In this document: piece after piece, positions 27,052 through 36,198 of the stretch
Position numbering within the stretch: the first letter of the stretch is position 1
How the letters are laid out: each line of letters begins with the position of its first letter
Notes under the pieces: generated by a model
Seen by the model: only the letters and a program-made list of their open reading frames with translations
What the model was told of the DNA's origin: nothing
Database searches by the model: none
Assembly (NCBI GenBank): GCA_009776725.1
Contig: WRNE01000001.1
Span: 45,804 to 109,803 of the forward strand
DNA from: Coriobacteriia bacterium
Lineage (GTDB): Bacteria > Actinomycetota > Coriobacteriia > Coriobacteriales > UBA8131
DNA length: 64,000 nt
Reading direction: 5' to 3'
Translations under genes and position numbers: made by a program

Positions 27052-27580
27052 TACTAGTCTCCTTGTCCTTTTTTAACGGAGCGATCAGCATGAACATGTT
27101 TCGCCCCTCAAGCTTGGGCTGATTCTCAATGATTGCCTCATCCCTTAGATCCTCAGCTAGTTTCTCCAAGATGTTCAAGCCGAACTCAGGATGTGCCATT
27201 TCACGGCCTCTGAACATGATGGTTACCTTGACCTTAGCTCCACTGTCCAAAAACCTAGTGATATGCTTCTTCTTTGTCTCATAATCACCGGTGTCGATTT
27301 TTGGGCGAAACTTCATCTCCTTGATCTCTACCTTTGTCTGGTTCTTGCGAGCAGCTTTGGCCTTCATTTCTTGTTCGTACTTGTATTTGCCGTAATCCAT
27401 GATGCGCGTGACGGGCGGGTCAGCATCTGGGGCAACCTCAACCAGATCCAAGCCTTGGTCGTCAGCTATTTGCTGAGCATCATCGATGTTAAGTATTCCC
27501 AGTTGCGTTCCATCAAAGCCGATCAATCTAACTTCGTCAGCCATGATCTCTTCGTTTAGGCGCGGCTCCGTAGCGGCTAT
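27029..27580 (-). CDS. infC: Translation initiation factor IF-3, with a probable AUA start
   Basis: IF-3 binds the 30S subunit and proofreads initiator tRNA and start codon. The protein has both IF-3 halves: the N-terminal [14 protein letters not shown]...YGKYKYEQ and the C-terminal [19 protein letters not shown]...[13 protein letters not shown]. An ATG at 27544 would delete the conserved PRLNEEI stretch, which is encoded just upstream in frame. The only ribosome site (GGAGGTGA, 27592-27585) sits 4 nt ahead of an ATA codon at 27580-27578, giving 183 residues, the usual length. No ATG, GTG or TTG exists in that interval. A rare AUU-type start that IF-3 itself discriminates against is well known for infC (established); AUA here is inferred from SD and conservation. 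Confidence 0.92.
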   Translation of the reverse strand: MAATEPRLNEEIMADEVRLIGFDGTQLGILNIDDAQQIADDQGLDLVEVAPDADPPVTRIMDYGKYKYEQEMKAKAARKNQTKVEIKEMKFRPKIDTGDYETKKKHITRFLDSGAKVKVTIMFRGREMAHPEFGLNILEKLAEDLRDEAIIENQPKLEGRNMFMLIAPLKKDKETSNAKNEDA

Positions 27581-27597
27581 TGTGTCACCTCCATATC

Positions 27598-27958
27598 AAA
27601 AAAGCCTGCAATCACACGGCAGGCTGCAAAGTACAAAGGAAATATTATCTGGATAAGACCATGTATTTCTTTTGAACCAGACAGCTGCACACTGCGCTGC
27701 AAGGTGGGGAGCATCTCCCGCTTGAATAACACCCTCAAAAAAGGGCGCGCTTGATATTAACATAATCAAACGCTTATGAAAATACCGAGCGCTGACCTTT
27801 TATACTTTCAAACTGATCAAGGCTATCAGCTTGATATGTCTTTTTTGCCAATCCACCGTCCGGTACCGCGGCTTGTCTTCGATAAAGCATTTCCAAATCA
27901 ATCAGCCTCGATACGGTACATAACCGATGCAAGCACAGCTAAGTAACGTAGCTAAGCC
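27598..27958 (-). promoter_or_regulatory. infC leader ending in an attenuator-type terminator (L20-leader-like)
   Basis: About 360 nt separate rpsA from infC. The leader ends in a 7-bp stem AGCCTGC/GCAGGCT (27625-27603) followed by a run of U on the minus strand, only 6 nt before the infC Shine-Dalgarno. A terminator placed between promoter and first ribosome site is the arrangement of transcription attenuation, as known for L20-controlled infC operons of Firmicutes. Other elements are a GGGAG-ATG-CTCCC hairpin (about 27707-27719) and the imperfect palindrome GCGTTTGAT...ATCAAGCGC. The antiterminator and the L20-binding fold were not established. Confidence 0.55.
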
Positions 27959-27959
27959 C

Positions 27960-29714
27960 TTAAAGACCGGCCTCGTCTAGCAAAGTCACAACACCGTCTT
28001 CATCGATTGTTGCGGCTTGTTCGTCAGCCTGGTCTAAAGAGCCGATGTCTACAGGTTCTTCTGCTTGCTCGTTTATTGCACCAAAGTCATTGTCTGGCTC
28101 GACTGTGGATGCCTCGTTTTCAGTCTCGACTGGTAAGGCACTGTCCTCAATGTCTTCAATGACAGTATCATTTAAGGTATCGGCCTCAGTATCGACGGCC
28201 TCATCTTCTGTAGTGACATAAGCGACAGCCTCTTCGCCAGTATCTTGACCAGCGGCTTCGTTGATCGGCTCGTTTTCTGTTTGCTCGAAGGCCTCGTTTA
28301 CAGGCTCGATCTCAAGTTGATCCAAGTCCTGGTCAGCTACTTGTTCAGCAACCTCGTCAGCAAGCTCGCTGGCTGGCTGGTCGATGGCTGACTGGTCGAC
28401 AGCCTCGTCTAAGGCTTCGCTTTCCGACTGGTCAGCTGCCTCTTCAACCGACTCGCTTACAAGCTGGTCTGAGGCTTCTTCAGCGGCTTGGCTTGAATCG
28501 CTGTCGACTGGCAGAGCGTCTGCTTGGTCTGTGTCTTGGTCACGGTCCTTTCGGGCTTTCGGCTTGGAGCGGATCATGCTTGGATCCAGCTCAGCGACAT
28601 CGATCTCAATGCCCAAAGACTCGGCTGCTGCTTTCATGGAAAGCGATATGCGCCTTCTTTCAGCATCGATGTCTTGGACCTTTACTGAGACAATATCGCC
28701 GACATGCACTACCTGGGCAGGCGACTCGATGTGACGGGTAGCCATTTCAGAGATGTGGACAAGTCCCTCGATATTATCCCCAAGCTCGACAAAAGCACCG
28801 AAACTGACTAACTTGGTTACCTTGCCCTCAATGATTATGCCGACTGGGAAACCGCTGACGAGCTGACGCCAAGGATCCTCGGTGGTCTGTTTCAAGCCTA
28901 ACGAGATACGCTCCCGGCTTAAGTCGACATCCAAGACCTCGACCTCGACTTCGTCCCCGACTTTTACAACCTCAGACGGATGGGTGACGTGGGACCAGCT
29001 CAATTCGCTAATATGCACCAAGCCGTCTATTCCTCCGAGGTCGACAAAAGCGCCAAAGTCGACGATTGAGGACACGGATCCTTTCAGTCGCATTCCAGGG
29101 GTAAGCTTCTCCAAGATCTCATTGCGCTCAGACTTGCGGCCTTCTTCTAATACGACACGACGGGACAGCACTACATTGTTACGATGGCGATCCATCTCGA
29201 TTACCCGAGCCTCCAACTGTGTGCCGGTGTATGACTCTAGGTCTTTTACTCGGCGCAGGTCGACCAAAGATGCCGGCAGGAACCCCCGTAGCCCGATGTC
29301 AATGATCAAGCCGCCCTTAACGACCTCAATGACCTCTCCGACTACGTTCTCGCCAGAATTGAACTTGTCCTCGATATCGATCCACGCTCTTTCGTACTCG
29401 GCGCGGCGTTTCGACAACACCAGACGCCCGTCCTTATCCTCTTTAATAAGGACTAATGCCTCAATCTCGTCACCGACAGAGACGATTTCATCAGGAGCGA
29501 CGTCTTTACGGATTGACAACTCGCGTACCGGAATGACTCCCTCAGACTTGAAACCGATATCCAATAAGACCTCATCGTGCTCGATCTTTACAACCGTACC
29601 AGTAACAAGTCCCCCTTCGTCGAATTCAGTGATAGTGGCATCGATCAGCTCGTTAAGCTGATCTTCATCGACTTCCTCAAAGTTGATAACAGATGTGTTT
29701 TTGATCTCACTCAA
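27960..29714 (-). CDS. rpsA: 30S ribosomal protein S1 with a long acidic tail
   Basis: A 584-residue protein with four S1 RNA-binding OB-fold domains at about residues 35-103, 121-187, 208-276 and 294-362. The two C-terminal ones carry the strongest consensus ([19 protein letters not shown]). S1 recruits mRNA to the 30S subunit. Residues 385-584 form a low-complexity tail dominated by Glu, Asp, Gln, Ser and Ala, with many SE-EEA-DQ type units; this is unusual in length. The start is TTG at 29714 with GGAAGGGG seven nt upstream; no ATG lies near. It is preceded by a good promoter and an approximately 120-nt leader, and is monocistronic by position. Confidence 0.95.
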   Translation of the reverse strand: MSEIKNTSVINFEEVDEDQLNELIDATITEFDEGGLVTGTVVKIEHDEVLLDIGFKSEGVIPVRELSIRKDVAPDEIVSVGDEIEALVLIKEDKDGRLVLSKRRAEYERAWIDIEDKFNSGENVVGEVIEVVKGGLIIDIGLRGFLPASLVDLRRVKDLESYTGTQLEARVIEMDRHRNNVVLSRRVVLEEGRKSERNEILEKLTPGMRLKGSVSSIVDFGAFVDLGGIDGLVHISELSWSHVTHPSEVVKVGDEVEVEVLDVDLSRERISLGLKQTTEDPWRQLVSGFPVGIIIEGKVTKLVSFGAFVELGDNIEGLVHISEMATRHIESPAQVVHVGDIVSVKVQDIDAERRRISLSMKAAAESLGIEIDVAELDPSMIRSKPKARKDRDQDTDQADALPVDSDSSQAAEEASDQLVSESVEEAADQSESEALDEAVDQSAIDQPASELADEVAEQVADQDLDQLEIEPVNEAFEQTENEPINEAAGQDTGEEAVAYVTTEDEAVDTEADTLNDTVIEDIEDSALPVETENEASTVEPDNDFGAINEQAEEPVDIGSLDQADEQAATIDEDGVVTLLDEAGL

Positions 29715-29840
29715 CGGTGGACCCCTTCCAAATAGGGCCCCTCCATGTTTTCGGCTACTATCCTCGTTTAATTAAATAGCGTTCACATGTCTCATGGGCC
29801 AACAGACAACACCCCGACTGCTCAGCAGGAGGTATCAAAG

Positions 29841-29869
29841 AGTATAGGGATTAATGGTTATCACTTCAA
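29841..29869 (-). promoter_or_regulatory. Promoter of rpsA
   Basis: On the minus strand TTGAAG (29869-29864) and TATACT (29846-29841) are separated by exactly 17 nt. This is a near-consensus vegetative sigma-factor promoter. It lies in the 234-bp gap between pcrA and rpsA and would produce a leader of about 120 nt. Confidence 0.65.
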
Positions 29870-29948
29870 GCTCAAAAGTTGTGGATTCACATGTTTTAGT
29901 GTGCAAATTGCACGTTTTGTACATATTGCCTTAGATTCGCAAGCCGAG

Positions 29949-32402
29949 CTATTGCCTTTCGATCTTAACAATAGGGGCATAACCAAATGCTAGTGTTTTT
30001 GTTTTGTTTAAGCGATCAAAGAAAATATCGAGCGTGTCTCCTTTGATTGACACGACTTTTCCACTCCCGAAGACTTTGTGGTCGACATAGTCTCCGACAC
30101 TGAACAACTCTTGGGCTTGTTGCTGGTTTCGAGGATTTGGCTTGGAATTGTCATCGGCATTCGAGCCTAAGCCGATGTCAGGGCGTGGTTGGCTAGACTG
30201 GTTCAATGAATTGGTCGGTGGTTTAAGGGTGGCATACGAGTTTTGATCAAATGCTCGACTTGACCCATAGACGCGTCCTGAGGCCTCGCTGTCTGTCCCT
30301 GACCCGTAGATGCCTTGACGGTCGCCGCGTTTTTCCCAACCTACTCCGCTAAAGCCTTGGGATCCCACTCCCTGTAATGAAATGCACTCATCGGGGATGT
30401 CGTTTATAAACATTGACCCGGTGTTTAACTGGGTCTCGCCAAAGATGTTGCGCATATGGGCATAACTGATATAAAGCAGTTCGCGTGCACGGGTAATTGC
30501 GACATATGCCAAGCGTCGTTCTTCCTCTAGGCCGCCAGCATTGTCCAGTGAGGCAAAATGCGGAAAAAGGCCGTCTTCCATGCCGGCGATAAAGACCACG
30601 TCGAACTCCAGGCCCTTCGCCGAATGCACCGTCATCAGGGTCACATAGTCTGTGCCCTCGTCCAGGCTGTCGAGGTCGGAGCGCAATGCCAGCCACTCCA
30701 TGAAAGCCAGCAGCTTTTCGTCTGCCGCGCCGTTGGGGCTAAAACCTTCATCGACGGTAAAAGTGCCTGCATCAGGACCATCCACTTCGCCGGCATCGGC
30801 GGGGCCTTCAAGCCCTTCGATGACCTCGGCTTCTTCTGTGTACGAGTCGCTGAACTCCTGGACGACACCGAAGAACTCGTAGACGTTCTCAATCCTGCTT
30901 AGGCCTTCCTCCGTCCTGTTGGCTGCCAAGTACTCCAAGTACCCGGAACGTTCGACGACCATTTCCACAATGTCCCGCAAGCTGCCTCGGTACGAACGTG
31001 CCTCGTTGATCAGCCCCACGAATTGTGATAGCGCCTGGTGTGCCTTGGCAGACAAAGTGCTCCCGTCCAGTATTTGCTCGCAGGCCCCAAAGAAGCTTAG
31101 GCCCTTTGACAAGGCCAGGTCATTGATCTGAGCAACGCTTTTGCTGCCCAGGCCCCGACGTGGGACGTTGACGATCCTCTTGGCTGCAACTTCGTCTGCA
31201 GGGTTGGCGATTAGCTTCAGGTAGGCCATCACGTCGCGAATCTCGGCCCGGTCAAAGAAACGGGTGCCCCCGATGATGCGGTACGGCAACCCGGCATTGA
31301 CCAAGCGGTCCTCAATCACCCGGCTTTGGGCGTTGGTGCGGTAAAACACGGCAAAGTCCGTGTAGGGGCGCCCCTGGCGATGAAGCTTGGCGATCTCAGA
31401 GGCGATCCACCTGCCTTCGTCCCGTTCGTTGCTAGCCATATAGAGCGCGATTTTCTCCCCCTGGCTCCCCTCTGTATAAAGACGTTTAGGCTTTCGGGAT
31501 TGGTTCTTTGCAATGACAGCATTGGCAACATCGAGGATGCGGGCAGTCGACCGGTAGTTCTGCTCAAGCTTGACGACTTGGGCGTCTGGGTAATCCTGCT
31601 CGAAATCGAGGATGTTCCGAATGTCTGCGCCACGCCACGAATAGATCGATTGGTCGTCGTCACCAACAACCATGATATTTTGATGCGCTGCAGCCAGAAG
31701 GCTTGTCAGCGCATACTGGGCGTGGTTGGTGTCTTGGTACTCGTCGACCAGGATATAACGAAAGCGCTGTTGGTAGGCTTGCAAGACCTGGGGGTTCTCA
31801 GCAAGCAGGCGCCAGGCGTTGAAAAGCAAGTCGTCGAAGTCCATAGCGTCTGCCTGAAGCAAACGCTCAGCCAGGCGCTGGTAGACGCGGGCGACTTCCC
31901 GCTGGTAAGGGACTTTTGACTCGCTGGCATACTCCAGGGGGCCGACCAGCTCGTTTTTCGCCTTTGAGATAAGCTCACGCACATAGTTCGGCGAGATTGT
32001 CTTTTCGCTGATATTCAGCTCGGCAAAGACATCCTTCATCAAACGCTTCATATCATACTCGTCATATATTGAAAAGCCCGTTGAGTAGCCCACTAGCTCC
32101 GCATCAGCCCGCAAAATCCGCACGCACATGGAGTGAAAGGTCGAAACCCACATCCCCCGGGCCCTATGCGTAAGCAGCTGGCTGAGCCGCTCGCGCATCT
32201 CGGCTGCTGCCTTGTTGGTAAAGGTTATTGCCAGGATTTGATATGGGGAGAAGCCCAGGTTCTCGATGATGTGGGCTATTCGGTAAGTGAGTACGCGGGT
32301 CTTTCCGGAGCCTGCTCCAGCCAGTACAAGCAAAGGGCCCTCGGTTGCCAATGTTGCTTCTAGTTGGGCAGGGTTCAAGCTCGATAAATCAATAGGTGGC
32401 AT
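29949..32402 (-). CDS. pcrA: ATP-dependent DNA helicase PcrA/UvrD type
   Basis: An 817-residue superfamily 1A 3'-5' DNA helicase acting in repair and in clearing replication obstacles. All motifs are visible: Walker A AGAGSGKT (residues 28-35), motif II VDEYQD (219-224), motif III GDDDQSIYSWRGAD (247-260), motif IV QNYRST (281-286), the TVHSAKGLEFD motif, and YVAITRA. The last ~60 residues (FSVGDYVDHKVFGSGKV...) are the Tudor-like PcrA C-terminal domain that contacts RNA polymerase in Firmicutes homologues. The segment before it is poorly conserved and Ser/Gln/Asn-rich. Start ATG with AGGAAGAAA upstream. No operon partner. Confidence 0.96.
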   Translation of the reverse strand: MPPIDLSSLNPAQLEATLATEGPLLVLAGAGSGKTRVLTYRIAHIIENLGFSPYQILAITFTNKAAAEMRERLSQLLTHRARGMWVSTFHSMCVRILRADAELVGYSTGFSIYDEYDMKRLMKDVFAELNISEKTISPNYVRELISKAKNELVGPLEYASESKVPYQREVARVYQRLAERLLQADAMDFDDLLFNAWRLLAENPQVLQAYQQRFRYILVDEYQDTNHAQYALTSLLAAAHQNIMVVGDDDQSIYSWRGADIRNILDFEQDYPDAQVVKLEQNYRSTARILDVANAVIAKNQSRKPKRLYTEGSQGEKIALYMASNERDEGRWIASEIAKLHRQGRPYTDFAVFYRTNAQSRVIEDRLVNAGLPYRIIGGTRFFDRAEIRDVMAYLKLIANPADEVAAKRIVNVPRRGLGSKSVAQINDLALSKGLSFFGACEQILDGSTLSAKAHQALSQFVGLINEARSYRGSLRDIVEMVVERSGYLEYLAANRTEEGLSRIENVYEFFGVVQEFSDSYTEEAEVIEGLEGPADAGEVDGPDAGTFTVDEGFSPNGAADEKLLAFMEWLALRSDLDSLDEGTDYVTLMTVHSAKGLEFDVVFIAGMEDGLFPHFASLDNAGGLEEERRLAYVAITRARELLYISYAHMRNIFGETQLNTGSMFINDIPDECISLQGVGSQGFSGVGWEKRGDRQGIYGSGTDSEASGRVYGSSRAFDQNSYATLKPPTNSLNQSSQPRPDIGLGSNADDNSKPNPRNQQQAQELFSVGDYVDHKVFGSGKVVSIKGDTLDIFFDRLNKTKTLAFGYAPIVKIERQ

Positions 32403-32686
32403 TTTCTTCCTGATTCATTTCAAATACCTACAGGCATGCATGTTTACTGTATACGAACCATGTCTACACACAGCAGCCAACTATACCATTAAACCACCAG
32501 ACCACGGTCTGTGCAGTTCGTTAGTACTACTTATCGTATAAGGCAAGCTTGATGGCTATAACTTTACTAAATCAAAGTCAAAGCACGCCCCTGTCGAATC
32601 CAATATGCCAAAGGCAAACCAAAATGCACTGATGCATTCGTATTTGCCTCAAGGTTTTCGCATGTTTGCTAAAAACCAGAACGTGC

Positions 32687-32715
32687 TTGTCAATATTGTT
32701 TACAATTTGTACGAA
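32687..32715 (+). promoter_or_regulatory. Promoter of the URO-D-like gene cluster
   Basis: TTGTCA (32687-32692), a 17-nt spacer and TACGAA (32710-32715). The spacer contains the inverted repeat ATTGT-TT-ACAAT, a possible operator. The distance to the first gene is about 140 nt, leaving a leader that includes a 9-codon open frame and a small hairpin. Confidence 0.5.
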
Positions 32716-32750
32716 TCAATCATTTTTGGGTGCTTATATCTCGGAGGGTT

Positions 32751-32780
32751 ATGACGAGGCGGGCTTGTCTTAGACGGTAA
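32751..32780 (+). CDS. Possible leader peptide MTRRACLRR
   Basis: A nine-codon open frame begins at an ATG directly after CGGAGGG, in the leader of the URO-D-like cluster. Four of nine codons are Arg. Its end overlaps a GTCTTA/TAAGAC hairpin, an arrangement compatible with translational or transcriptional attenuation. Spacing of the ribosome site to the ATG is short (about 3 nt). It may equally be chance. Confidence 0.2.
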   Translation: MTRRACLRR

Positions 32781-32860
32781 GACTTACAAAGCTGCTGGAG
32801 ACACCTGTTGTGTTGCTGGCACCAGGCTTGTACACAAATTCTAAAGAACGGGAGCAAACA

Positions 32861-33844
32861 ATGCCAACACTGAACAAAAGAGAGAACTTTATGCGTTTGA
32901 TCAATGGTGATACGCCAGAGTATATTCCTGCCTATGACATGTTTTGGGGCATCAGGCTGCCTATATACAGGGGGAACAGAAACCCTGACGGCACCGGCAC
33001 CGACATGTTCGGTGTCGAGCAGGTCTTAGGCAGCGGGATCATCCCAGCCCCCATGCCCAAGACCTCGGATTTCCTACTTGACGACATCACCAAGTGGCGG
33101 GATATTGTCAAGGTGCCTGATCTCTCTAGCTTCGATTGGGCAGCAATGTCCAAAGAGGCGCTGGACGCCCGAAACCCTGAAGTCCCCTGGGGCGGGGGCA
33201 CAGGCGTTGGAGTCTTCCAGACCCTCGTTTCCCTGATGGGCTTTACAGAGGGCTTAGTTGCCTGCTACGAGGAGCCTGAAGAGGTAAAGGCCATGCTCGA
33301 ATATGTCACCGACTTTATGGTAGAGAATGCGAAAAAGTTCATCCACTACTACAAGCCCGAGTATGGGACTTACGGTGACGATATCGCTCACGAGCGCAAC
33401 CCCTTCATATCTCTGGATATGTTCCAGGACATCTTTGCACCGTGCTGGCGTCGCTATTACGCTGTGTTTGCTGAGGCTGGCCTACACTGCACGATGCACA
33501 ATTGTGGGCACTTCGAAGAGTTCGTGCCTGATATTGTCGACATGGGCGTCTGGCTTTGGGAGCCTGCCCAATCATCCAACGACTTGGTCGGGATAAAAGC
33601 AACTTATGGCAACCGTCTCGCTTTTTGCGAAGGCATCGAGGCCCGGTTCTACTCTGAAGATGCCTCCGAAGAGCAAATCAAAGCCGAGTACCGTGCTCGC
33701 CTAGACACCCTAGCCCCAGGCGGAGGCTACGCCGTCTTTGACTTTGATCCAGCCCAGTTACCGAGCTTCACACCACGTGAGATCCAAATCATTACCTGGG
33801 CTTGGGAAGAGTTTGAAAAAATCAGGTACGACTACTACAACTAA
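32861..33844 (+). CDS. URO-D family (methyltransferase-type) protein, copy 1
   Basis: A 327-residue member of the uroporphyrinogen decarboxylase / MtaA-type TIM-barrel family. It keeps an HNCGHFEE motif and a downstream Cys (LAFCEG), matching the His-x-Cys...Cys zinc site of corrinoid-dependent methyltransferases such as MtaA (family knowledge). It lacks an obvious N-terminal substrate signature of true heme-pathway HemE, and no heme gene is nearby. The start at 32861 is preferred because GGGAG lies 6 nt upstream; an earlier in-frame start at 32810 lacks a site. It is first of three tandem paralogues and about half identical to the others. Substrate unknown; a methyl-group transfer role in O- or N-demethylation is inference. 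Confidence 0.8.
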   Translation: MPTLNKRENFMRLINGDTPEYIPAYDMFWGIRLPIYRGNRNPDGTGTDMFGVEQVLGSGIIPAPMPKTSDFLLDDITKWRDIVKVPDLSSFDWAAMSKEALDARNPEVPWGGGTGVGVFQTLVSLMGFTEGLVACYEEPEEVKAMLEYVTDFMVENAKKFIHYYKPEYGTYGDDIAHERNPFISLDMFQDIFAPCWRRYYAVFAEAGLHCTMHNCGHFEEFVPDIVDMGVWLWEPAQSSNDLVGIKATYGNRLAFCEGIEARFYSEDASEEQIKAEYRARLDTLAPGGGYAVFDFDPAQLPSFTPREIQIITWAWEEFEKIRYDYYN

Positions 33845-33919
33845 ATGGCAGTGATTAGAAGGTGTTGCTGTGAACAAGAGAACAGCTACCGATAAGTAAC
33901 AAAAAGGAAGGTGAATTGT

Positions 33920-34924
33920 ATGTTAAGTACAAGAGACAACTTTATGTTGTTAGCCAACAAACAGGTACCGGAATACATTCCGTCTTACAACCTGTTTTGG
34001 GGATTGGGCGGGCCAGCCTTCATTGGCGGTTGGCGTAATCCAGACGGGTCAGGGACCGACTACTTTGGAGTGGAGTGGGCTTTTAGCGAGATTGTTGGTG
34101 CCTCCCTACCGGCACCAGGCAAGTTTATTCTAGACGACATCACTAAATGGCGCGATGTGATCAAGGTCCCAAGCGATGCTGATGTCGATTGGGCAGCAAT
34201 GGCACAGCCGTCCCTTGACAACCGCAATCCGGAACTGCCCTTTGGGGGATCAACAGCTCCGAGCGTCGGGTTTTTTGAGGCAATCATGTCCTTCATGGGC
34301 TTTGACGAAGGCCTCATGGCCTGTTTCGAAGAGCCTGAGGAAGTCAAAGCGCTCTTAAACTACCTCTGTGACTGGTCGGTCGATATGGCCAAGAAATATA
34401 TCCAGTACTACAAGCCTGACTATGGGTTCTTAGGCGACGATATCGCCCATGAGCGCAATCCTTTCGTCTCACTTGATATGTTCCAAGACATCTTTGCCCC
34501 AATCTGGCGCCGCTACTATGCTGTTTGGCTAGAAGCTGGTTTGCCTGTCGGCAACCACAACTGCGGGCACTTCGAGCTCCTTTTGGACGACCTCGTCGAT
34601 ATGGGTTGCAGTTTCTGGGATCCGGTCCAATCGTCGAACGACGCTCCAGCGATCAAAGCCAAGTTCGGAAACAACCTGGCTTTATGCACCGGCGGGCCTG
34701 ACTCCCGTTTTTGGAACGACGACACGCCTGAAGAGCAGGTCCGCGAAGAGGTCAGAAACTACATCAACACCCTTGCACCAGGCGGTGGCTTTGCGATGAT
34801 GGACTTCAGTGCATTCCTGACTCCCCCGCCAGATGCCCCACCGCCAGAAGAAACCCCAGCTAGACGTCGTTTGAAGATCATATCCGAGGAGTTTGAAGCT
34901 ATTAGATACGTCATCTATAAATAG
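33920..34924 (+). CDS. URO-D family (methyltransferase-type) protein, copy 2
   Basis: 334 residues opening MLSTRDNFMLLANK, with DYFGVEWAF, LDDITKWRD, FMGFDEGLMACFEEPEEVK, GDDIAHERNPF and GNHNCGHFELL. The HxC motif and a second Cys (LALCTGG) are conserved. It is roughly 80% identical to copy 3 by eye, so these two arose by a later duplication than copy 1. ATG at 33920 is chosen because GGAAGGTG sits 7 nt upstream; the GTG at 33911 is part of that site. The 75-bp gap to copy 1 contains no terminator, consistent with one transcript. Confidence 0.8.
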   Translation: MLSTRDNFMLLANKQVPEYIPSYNLFWGLGGPAFIGGWRNPDGSGTDYFGVEWAFSEIVGASLPAPGKFILDDITKWRDVIKVPSDADVDWAAMAQPSLDNRNPELPFGGSTAPSVGFFEAIMSFMGFDEGLMACFEEPEEVKALLNYLCDWSVDMAKKYIQYYKPDYGFLGDDIAHERNPFVSLDMFQDIFAPIWRRYYAVWLEAGLPVGNHNCGHFELLLDDLVDMGCSFWDPVQSSNDAPAIKAKFGNNLALCTGGPDSRFWNDDTPEEQVREEVRNYINTLAPGGGFAMMDFSAFLTPPPDAPPPEETPARRRLKIISEEFEAIRYVIYK

Positions 34925-35019
34925 TAATATCGTAATAGATGATAATCGTCGAACACAATGTTTGAATGATTTTCGTGTAGTAGCCTACTGCGCGAAAGCA
35001 AAGAAAGATGGTGAGATTA

Positions 35020-36021
35020 ATGCTGAGCACAAGAGACAACTTTATGTTGATGATCACCAAGCAGACACCCGAGTATATACCTTCTTATAACCTGTTCTGG
35101 CAGCGTCGGCCGGCATTTTACAATGAGGGCCGTAACCCTGACGGGTCGGGTATCGACTACTTCGGGGTCGAATGGGCTTTTAGTGAGATTGTCGGAGCAT
35201 CGTTACCGGCACCTGGAAAGTTCATCCTAGACGATATAACCAAGTGGCGTGACATCATCAAAGTACCAAGTGACGACCACATCGACTGGGCTGCAATGGC
35301 CAAAGAGGCGCTTGACGCCCGTGACCCGGAGCTTCCGTTTGGGATCTCAACAGTACCCAGTGTAGGGTTCTTCGAGGGAGTCATGTCGTTTATGGGCTTT
35401 GACGAAGGCCTGATGGCTTGCTTTGAAGAGCCTGAGGAAGTCAAGGCAATGTTGAACTACCTTTGCGACTGGTCGATCGAGATGGCCAAAAAGGCCATCC
35501 AGTACTACAAGCCGGACTATGGGTTCCTAGGCGACGATATCGCCCATGAGCGCAATCCTTTCGTCTCCCTTGAGATGTTCCAAGACATCTTCGCCCCTGT
35601 TTGGCGCCGTTATTACGCCACATGGGTAGAGGCAGGGTTCCCCGTTGGCAACCACAACTGCGGGCACTTCGAGCTCTTCTTGGACGACCTGGTCGATATG
35701 GGCTGCAGTTTCTGGGATCCGGTCCAATCATCGAACGACGAGGTTGCTATCAAGGCCAAGTTCGGCAACAACCTGGCCCTGTGCACCGGTGGTCCGGACT
35801 CGCGCTTCTGGACAGACGACACCCCTGACGACCAAGTGCGTGAAGAGGTCAGGGCATACATCAATGCCTTGGCGCCTGGCGGAGGGTTTGCCATGATGGA
35901 CTTCCGCGGCTTCTTACAACCACCTGCTGACGGCCAAGTGATCGAAGAGACTCCTGCGAGGCGGCGTCTGAAGATTATCGCCGAGGAGTTCGAGGCTATC
36001 CGCTACGATATCTATAAGTAG
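35020..36021 (+). CDS. URO-D family (methyltransferase-type) protein, copy 3
   Basis: 333 residues opening MLSTRDNFMLMITK, with the same landmarks as copy 2, including HNCGHFEL and LALCTGG. ATG at 35020 is preferred: GGTGAGA lies just upstream, and the resulting N-terminus aligns with copy 2, whereas the ATG at 35008 overlaps this site. Differences from copy 2 cluster near residues 28-38 and in the C-terminal proline-rich loop, so substrate specificity may have diverged. It is last in the cluster and followed by a strong terminator. No corrinoid protein or reductive activator is present within the window. Confidence 0.8.
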   Translation: MLSTRDNFMLMITKQTPEYIPSYNLFWQRRPAFYNEGRNPDGSGIDYFGVEWAFSEIVGASLPAPGKFILDDITKWRDIIKVPSDDHIDWAAMAKEALDARDPELPFGISTVPSVGFFEGVMSFMGFDEGLMACFEEPEEVKAMLNYLCDWSIEMAKKAIQYYKPDYGFLGDDIAHERNPFVSLEMFQDIFAPVWRRYYATWVEAGFPVGNHNCGHFELFLDDLVDMGCSFWDPVQSSNDEVAIKAKFGNNLALCTGGPDSRFWTDDTPDDQVREEVRAYINALAPGGGFAMMDFRGFLQPPADGQVIEETPARRRLKIIAEEFEAIRYDIYK

Positions 36022-36052
36022 ATCCAAGCGACATACCCATCTAGCCAAAATG

Positions 36053-36092
36053 AAACGGTGCTGTACACTTCAGCACCGTTTTTCTTTCTTTT
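36053..36092 (+). terminator. Intrinsic terminator of the URO-D-like cluster
   Basis: AAACGGTGCTG (36053-36063) and CAGCACCGTTT (36071-36081) form a perfect 11-bp stem with a 7-nt loop. TTCTTTCTTTT follows. It ends the plus-strand cluster 31 nt past the last stop codon. Confidence 0.9.
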
Positions 36093-36127
36093 ATATGTGG
36101 AGAAGACCATGTCGCTGCCTCACGAAA

Positions 36128-36165
36128 ACAAAAAAAAACGGGGCGGCATTTCTGCTCACCCCGTA
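36128..36165 (-). terminator. Intrinsic terminator of the beta-repeat surface protein gene
   Basis: On the minus strand ACGGGG (36165-36160) pairs with CCCCGT (36143-36138), with further partial pairing inside. A run of nine T in the transcript follows. It faces the plus-strand terminator across about 35 bp, so the convergent units are insulated from each other. Confidence 0.8.
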
Positions 36166-36198
36166 AAATGGTCTTGCTTGCAAGAGCTTTGCTCTCTA

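Larger units (their letters stand above)
32403..32860. other. 458-bp divergent regulatory region between pcrA and the URO-D-like cluster
   Basis: It holds the plus-strand promoter listed separately, a CAGAC-CACG-GTCTG hairpin (32498-32511) nearer pcrA, and an ATTGT-TT-ACAAT inverted repeat overlapping the promoter spacer (32695-32706). It also holds a tiny open frame (32751-32780) and a GTCTTA-GACGG-TAAGAC hairpin (32767-32783). No larger gene is seen. Confidence 0.5.

Noticed and set aside
28882..29661. 259-codon plus-strand frame
   Set aside because: It lies wholly opposite rpsA, whose S1 domains are unambiguous.
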